A stretch of 7,734 nt of DNA. Source: Verrucomicrobia bacterium UBA4286. GTDB taxonomy: Bacteria > Verrucomicrobiota > Kiritimatiellia > RFP12 > UBA1067. This document shows, one piece after another, positions 5,320 to 7,734 of this stretch. The position numbers were made by a program, and so were the translations under genes. The DNA lies in assembly GCA_002395905.1 (NCBI GenBank), contig DGVK01000017.1:1-7734 (forward strand). Reading direction: 5' to 3'. Under the pieces are notes generated by a model. That model saw nothing but the letters and a program-made list of their open reading frames with translations. It was not told the DNA's origin and ran no database searches. The stretch's first letter is position 1. Each line of letters starts with the position of its first letter.

Positions 5320-6711
5320 ATGTCGCGAAGATCCATCAGGGAATACATACTGCGCAAGCGCGACGACTACCTCGGCGAAACGCCTCGCGGGAAGTCGAAG
5401 ATGCTTGACGAGATATGCCGCACCGTCGGGATGACGCGCAAGTACGTCATCAAGCTTTTGAGCGGCAACATCGAATACCGCGGACGAAAAGGACGCGGGA
5501 AGACCTACGACGGCAAAACGCTGGAGGCGCTGAAGAAGGTCTGGCATGAGGCCGGATGCCCCTGTCTGCCCTATTTCAAGGCGCAGATCGGGATGTGGGT
5601 TGACGAATACGACGCACACGTCGCGGTCGTTCCGGATTCCACCAAGGCACTTCTGCTGCGGATGAGCGACCGCACGATGTCGAGGGCGCTGGCGGGAGAG
5701 GTCCGGGTGAAGCCTGGCTGGTCAAGGGCCAACAAGCATTCAGGCCGGAACGGAACGAACGGGATAAAGGAACTGGTTCCCGCCGCCTCCGGCGAGAAGA
5801 TCATGGCGTGTGGCGTGCCGCCCGGCGACATACAGGCCGACACGTTCGCGCTTGGAGGCGGCATCAGCGCCGACAACTTCTTCTGGATACTGAACTGCAC
5901 CGACAGGAAAACGCAGTGGCTGGAACTCAGCCCCGCGTGGAACAGGGGCCGGCACGCCACATTGGAGGCCCTGAAGCGCAACATGCGCCGTTTCCCGTTC
6001 CGCTTCACATCCATGCACTCCGACAACGGAGGGGAAATCCTGAACCACCATGTCATGGCCTTTCTCGGACGGGAGAACAGCGCGCCGTTCGTCTGGCGCT
6101 CCCGCCCGCGCAAGAGCAACGACAACGCGCACGTCGAGGAGAAGAACGGCTCGGCGGGGCGACAGCTCTTCGGCGAGATCCGTCTCGACTGTCCATGGCT
6201 CGAGAAAGATCTGATCGAACTCTGCGAGATGTGGTCCGACTTCTGCAACTTCTTCCGGCCCTGCAAGATGCTCGTAGCCAAGGCGAAGCGTACAGACGGC
6301 AAGGGATACAGATGCATATACGACAAGCCAAGGACACCATACCAGCGTCTGCTTGACGAAAAAGTCCTGTCGGACGAAGCCAAGGCCGCACTTGCCGGGC
6401 GCAGGAGCAGACTTGTCGGAGTCGAGCTTCTCAATCGAATCAAAAAGAAACTGATACGAATCAAACGCCTGCAGAAGGATTACAACATGGCAAAACACCA
6501 ACACGACACGAGCGTTCTTGGAGGGGGCGGTCCGGGCTCGGCGCTTCGCGCCGCCCCTTCGGGGACGCCCGCTCCCGCCCCCTCCAAGACAGAGGGAGGC
6601 TGCCACCCCTCGAAACACTGGAATCAATACTTCAAGGAGAAGCAAATGAGTGCACAGTATTTGGCAAACCAGAAACCACCAAGTTATCTACAGGGTGCAC
6701 TTTCTATTTGA
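5320..6711 (+). CDS. DDE (rve/integrase-core) transposase of the IS
   Basis: Catalyses cut and strand transfer of the surrounding element. An ATG at 5320 is preferred because GGAGG at 5305-5309 is 10 bases upstream; the ATG at 5311 would be only one base from that site. From 5320 the product has 463 residues. Residues 22-48 form a helix-turn-helix-like DNA-binding segment (KSKMLDEIC, then MTRKYVIKLL). The integrase core has D174 (IQADTF), D235 (MHSDNGGE) and E273 (DNAHVEEKN), with 37 residues between the last two, so the catalytic triad is intact. A Lys/Arg-rich region (370-392) follows. The last 65 or so residues are low-complexity Gly/Pro/Ala coded by the large palindrome at 6516-6589 and may not be part of the ancestral protein. 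The stop codon TGA (6709-6711) lies inside the right outer repeat. No frameshift is visible, so it may be active. Confidence 0.9.
   Translation: MSRRSIREYILRKRDDYLGETPRGKSKMLDEICRTVGMTRKYVIKLLSGNIEYRGRKGRGKTYDGKTLEALKKVWHEAGCPCLPYFKAQIGMWVDEYDAHVAVVPDSTKALLLRMSDRTMSRALAGEVRVKPGWSRANKHSGRNGTNGIKELVPAASGEKIMACGVPPGDIQADTFALGGGISADNFFWILNCTDRKTQWLELSPAWNRGRHATLEALKRNMRRFPFRFTSMHSDNGGEILNHHVMAFLGRENSAPFVWRSRPRKSNDNAHVEEKNGSAGRQLFGEIRLDCPWLEKDLIELCEMWSDFCNFFRPCKMLVAKAKRTDGKGYRCIYDKPRTPYQRLLDEKVLSDEAKAALAGRRSRLVGVELLNRIKKKLIRIKRLQKDYNMAKHQHDTSVLGGGGPGSALRAAPSGTPAPAPSKTEGGCHPSKHWNQYFKEKQMSAQYLANQKPPSYLQGALSI
6516..6589 (+). repeat. 74-nt nested palindrome able to fold as a three-way junction
   Basis: Outer stem: a 15-bp perfect pairing of 6516-6530 (T, then CTTGGAGGGGGCGG) with 6575-6589. 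After a 2x3 internal loop, CGGGC (6533-6537) pairs with GCCCG (6567-6571). The junction then holds two small hairpins: CGGCGC-TTC-GCGCCG (6539-6553) and CCCC-TTC-GGGG (6554-6564). It lies in the 3' part of the transposase frame and codes a Gly/Pro/Ala-rich stretch. It may be a palindromic repeat inserted in the gene, or an RNA/DNA structure of the element. Confidence 0.75.
6650..6669 (-). repeat. Right inner inverted repeat of the IS
   Basis: Exact reverse complement of 5273-5292. It overlaps the 3' end of the transposase gene, where it codes the QYLANQ region. Confidence 0.85.
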
Positions 6712-6721
6712 CAAACTGGGC
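6693..6721 (-). repeat. Right outer terminal inverted repeat with full end motif
   Basis: Positions 6704-6721 are the exact partner of 5173-5190. On the minus strand GTTTGTCAAATAG continues through AAA into GTGCACCC (6693-6700), so the outer right end carries both halves of the motif seen in the inner repeats. On the plus strand it presents an outward TTGACA at 6708-6713. Confidence 0.8.
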
Positions 6722-6801
6722 AACGAGTCCAGATTGCAGTAGAGATCAAGGCCGCCGCTCTCGTCGTAGACGTACGCTGCGCCGCCTGTCATGCCCGCCG
6801 C
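6722..6801 (-). pseudogene. Fragment of a glutamate synthase GXGXG (alpha-subunit C-terminal) domain
   Basis: The minus strand codes AAGMTGGAAYVYDESGG then LDLYCNLDS, matching the GltB C-terminal beta-helix motif (FAAGMSGGVAYVYD, with a CN motif soon after). Similarity begins abruptly at the AAGM codons (6801) and ends at the IS border (6721). Reading on into the IS gives a TAG within about a dozen codons. The residues before AAGM do not fit the domain. About 26 codons remain of a domain of about 200 residues, so this is a broken remnant. The parent could be another GXGXG-domain protein. Confidence 0.55.
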
Positions 6802-6867
6802 GACTGCGAGAAGCGAGGGGATTCTTTTTGCGCGTGCTCCGTTCTCTGCGGCGGGCGCAGTCCTGTC

Positions 6868-6999
6868 CTACAGGATGATTATTTTGACGCCGCCCTTCAC
6901 CGCCGCGAGCGCATCGCGCGCCCGCGCAAGATATCCGGCGCGCGGCTCGATGTTAGATCCCAGCGCCACAATCGCGCGCGTGCTGGAGTTCTTCTCCAT
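6868..6999 (-). pseudogene. folK: Truncated folK-like gene (HPPK N-terminus)
   Basis: From the ATG at 6999 the 43-aa product contains AIVALGSNIEPR and YLARARDALAA, the N-terminal signature of 6-hydroxymethyl-7,8-dihydropterin pyrophosphokinase (folate pathway). A TAG at 6868-6870 ends it after GGVKIIIL, while the full enzyme is about 150-170 residues and needs its later catalytic Asp pair and Arg residues. It cannot be functional as it stands. After the TAG the same frame runs into the glutamate synthase fragment with no more HPPK features. No clear ribosome-binding site is present. Confidence 0.6.
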
Positions 7000-7006
7000 G
7001 GCGGAA

Positions 7007-7087
7007 TCAGCGCACGAAGACCGTCGTGCCGCCGAAATAGCACAGCGCAAGACCCGTCCCGTATTGACTGTCTTCTCCCTTTTTCAT
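7007..7087 (-). CDS. Hypothetical 26-aa ORF
   Basis: ATG at 7087 and TGA at 7007-7009. The product starts MKKGEDSQYGTG and continues with the hydrophobic LALCYFGGTTVFVR. I do not recognise it. It fills the space between the hydrogenase stop (7106) and the folK remnant start (6999, seven bases beyond this ORF's stop). There is no strong Shine-Dalgarno. It is in the same frame as the hydrogenase, beyond its TGA. It may be a fragment of a larger gene in this decayed region or chance. Confidence 0.25.
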   Translation of the reverse strand: MKKGEDSQYGTGLALCYFGGTTVFVR

Positions 7088-7105
7088 TCTTCGCGGTGTT
7101 CTTGG

Positions 7106-7734
7106 TCACGACAGCGAGCACGGACCGTTCTGGCATCCGCCCGGGCAGGCCATCACCTCGAGGAAGTTGACGGGCATCTTCCCGGCGGCGTACAGCTTCA
7201 CCATCGCGCACGTCTTGCGGTCGATGCCGTTGATCTGCTTCGCGTCGAGCTTGAAGCCGGGGATCTTCGACGTCGCCTCGGCGAGCACGGCGTCGGTGAC
7301 GCCGCACGAGCGCGCGTAGTTGCGCGCAGTGGGGTTGGCGGGGCGCTCCACAGGCCACGGCTCGCAGGCGATGACGTCGATCTTGCGCCCGGCGAGGATC
7401 GCGCCCAGCTCCTCGAAGGAGAGGACGTAGTCGACATCCTTGCGCCTCGCCTCGCTGCGCTTCGCGACGCACGGGCCGATGAACACCGTCTTCGCGTCCG
7501 GATCCTTTGCCTTCGCGAGCTCCCGGGCATAGACCATCGGGCTGGGCGTCAGCGAGACATGATCGACAAGCCCCGGAAGGTGCTTGCCGACGAGGTTCAC
7601 CCAGGCGGGGCAGCACGATGTAGTCATGAACGCTTTCGGATCCTTCTCCATGCGTTCGATGAACTCGGCGGTCTCGTGCTCCGTCGTCTTCTCCGCGCCG
7701 AGGGCGACTTCCATCACGTCGCCGAAGCCGGCCT
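7106..7734 (-). CDS. [FeFe]-hydrogenase catalytic (H-cluster) domain, 5' end outside window
   Basis: Catalyses reversible proton reduction to hydrogen, or senses hydrogen, through an H-cluster. The frame is open to the right edge (AGFGDVMEVALGAEKT), so the start and any N-terminal ferredoxin domains are missing. Counting from the codon at 7717, L1 is TSCCPAW (33-39), with C35 as the probable proton-transfer Cys and C36 as an Fe-S ligand. L2 is GPCVAKRSE (81-89), with ligand C83, instead of the MPCxxKxxE of prototypical enzymes. L3 is EVMACPGGCQNG (187-198), with ligands C191 and C195. All H-cluster cysteines are present. The L2 variant and the sequence style suggest a group B/C-like (non-prototypical) enzyme. 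The protein ends only eight residues after the L3 cysteine (GPCSLS, TGA), which may be natural or due to a frameshift. No HydE/F/G maturase is in the window. Confidence 0.88.
   Translation of the reverse strand, partial: AGFGDVMEVALGAEKTTEHETAEFIERMEKDPKAFMTTSCCPAWVNLVGKHLPGLVDHVSLTPSPMVYARELAKAKDPDAKTVFIGPCVAKRSEARRKDVDYVLSFEELGAILAGRKIDVIACEPWPVERPANPTARNYARSCGVTDAVLAEATSKIPGFKLDAKQINGIDRKTCAMVKLYAAGKMPVNFLEVMACPGGCQNGPCSLS

Larger units (their letters stand above)
5173..6721 (+). mobile_element. Insertion sequence, about 1.55 kb, rve/DDE transposase, nested inverted repeats
   Basis: Its bounds are set by an exact 18-bp inverted repeat: GCCCAGTTTGTCAAATAG at 5173-5190 and its reverse complement at 6704-6721. 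Similarity stops just outside on both sides. Further inside is a second exact inverted repeat of 20 bp (5273-5292 and 6650-6669), and further partial copies of the same motif exist. One transposase gene fills the element. No target-site duplication is visible, and the two flanks do not form one gene. The family is not certain; the transposase style (DDE with a DNAHVEEKN motif) suggests an IS481/ISNCY-like rve group. Confidence 0.85.

Noticed and set aside
5571..6645. Two minus-strand frames of about 300 codons inside the transposase gene
   Set aside because: They are antisense shadows of a complete DDE transposase with an intact triad.
5160..6735. Target-site duplication around the IS
   Set aside because: Bases outside 5173 (TATCCCA) and 6721 (AACGAGT) share no direct repeat; shifting the ends by a few bases only gives palindromic GCC/GGC, not a duplication.
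7007..7108. Selenocysteine read-through of the hydrogenase TGA into the following in-frame ORF
   Set aside because: No convincing SECIS-like hairpin directly after the TGA, and the following residues do not resemble a hydrogenase tail.
6897..7616. 239-codon minus-strand frame overlapping the hydrogenase end and the folK remnant
   Set aside because: The Arg-rich composition is typical of a shadow frame; only its short VVTKNTAK stretch is of interest as a possible frameshifted hydrogenase tail.
1..7734. CRISPR array, tRNA or rRNA genes
   Set aside because: No regularly spaced repeats and no tRNA or rRNA signature sequences were seen on either strand.

Overview
The window looks like a GC-rich chromosomal segment of an anaerobic, Gram-negative-type, polysaccharide-degrading bacterium. 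This rests on a secreted GH106-type glycoside hydrolase, a secreted phosphodiesterase, a non-prototypical [FeFe]-hydrogenase catalytic domain, LuxS, and a large rve-type insertion sequence. A gut Verrucomicrobiota/Kiritimatiellota/Lentisphaerota-like host is my best guess, but it is an inference from gene content and style. No marker gene fixes the taxonomy.

All non-IS genes lie on the minus strand, so read from right to left. (1) 7106-7734: the C-terminal part of an [FeFe]-hydrogenase, whose 5' end is outside the window. (2) 6722-7105: a gene graveyard with a 26-codon ORF, the first 43 codons of a folK-like gene ended by a stop, and a short piece matching the GXGXG domain of glutamate synthase, cut off at the IS edge. 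(3) 5173-6721: a complete-looking insertion sequence of about 1.55 kb. It carries a plus-strand DDE transposase, exact outer (18 bp) and inner (20 bp) inverted repeats, and extra copies of the same motif. (4) 2406-5144: a secreted 912-aa GH106 alpha-L-rhamnosidase-like enzyme. (5) 1-2252: a tight cluster, GDPD then luxS then bile-acid/sodium-symporter-family transporter, with gaps of 34-35 bp. It is probably one operon read from a promoter near 2320.

The most interesting non-coding signals are linked. A 25-bp element around the palindrome TATGATATCATA lies just upstream of the GH106 start. A second copy (21/25 identical) lies upstream of the GDPD cluster and is followed by a tiny relic ORF that resembles the start of a signal peptide. 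The upstream copy is abutted by the IS, whose outer repeat places a perfect TTGACA in a plausible -35 position facing the GH106 gene. Inside the transposase reading frame is a 74-nt nested palindrome that can fold as a three-way junction. The two IS flanks do not join into one gene and show no target duplication, which suggests IS-associated rearrangement or an assembly join.

Functionally, the GH106 enzyme would release rhamnose from plant or bacterial polysaccharides. The GDPD would recover glycerol-3-phosphate from phospholipid head groups outside the cytoplasm. LuxS recycles S-ribosylhomocysteine (making the AI-2 precursor), and the BASS protein imports an organic anion with sodium. I see no defence or biosynthetic system that is clearly new. 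The unusual content is in the IS architecture, the duplicated operator and the 9-helix-type transporter.
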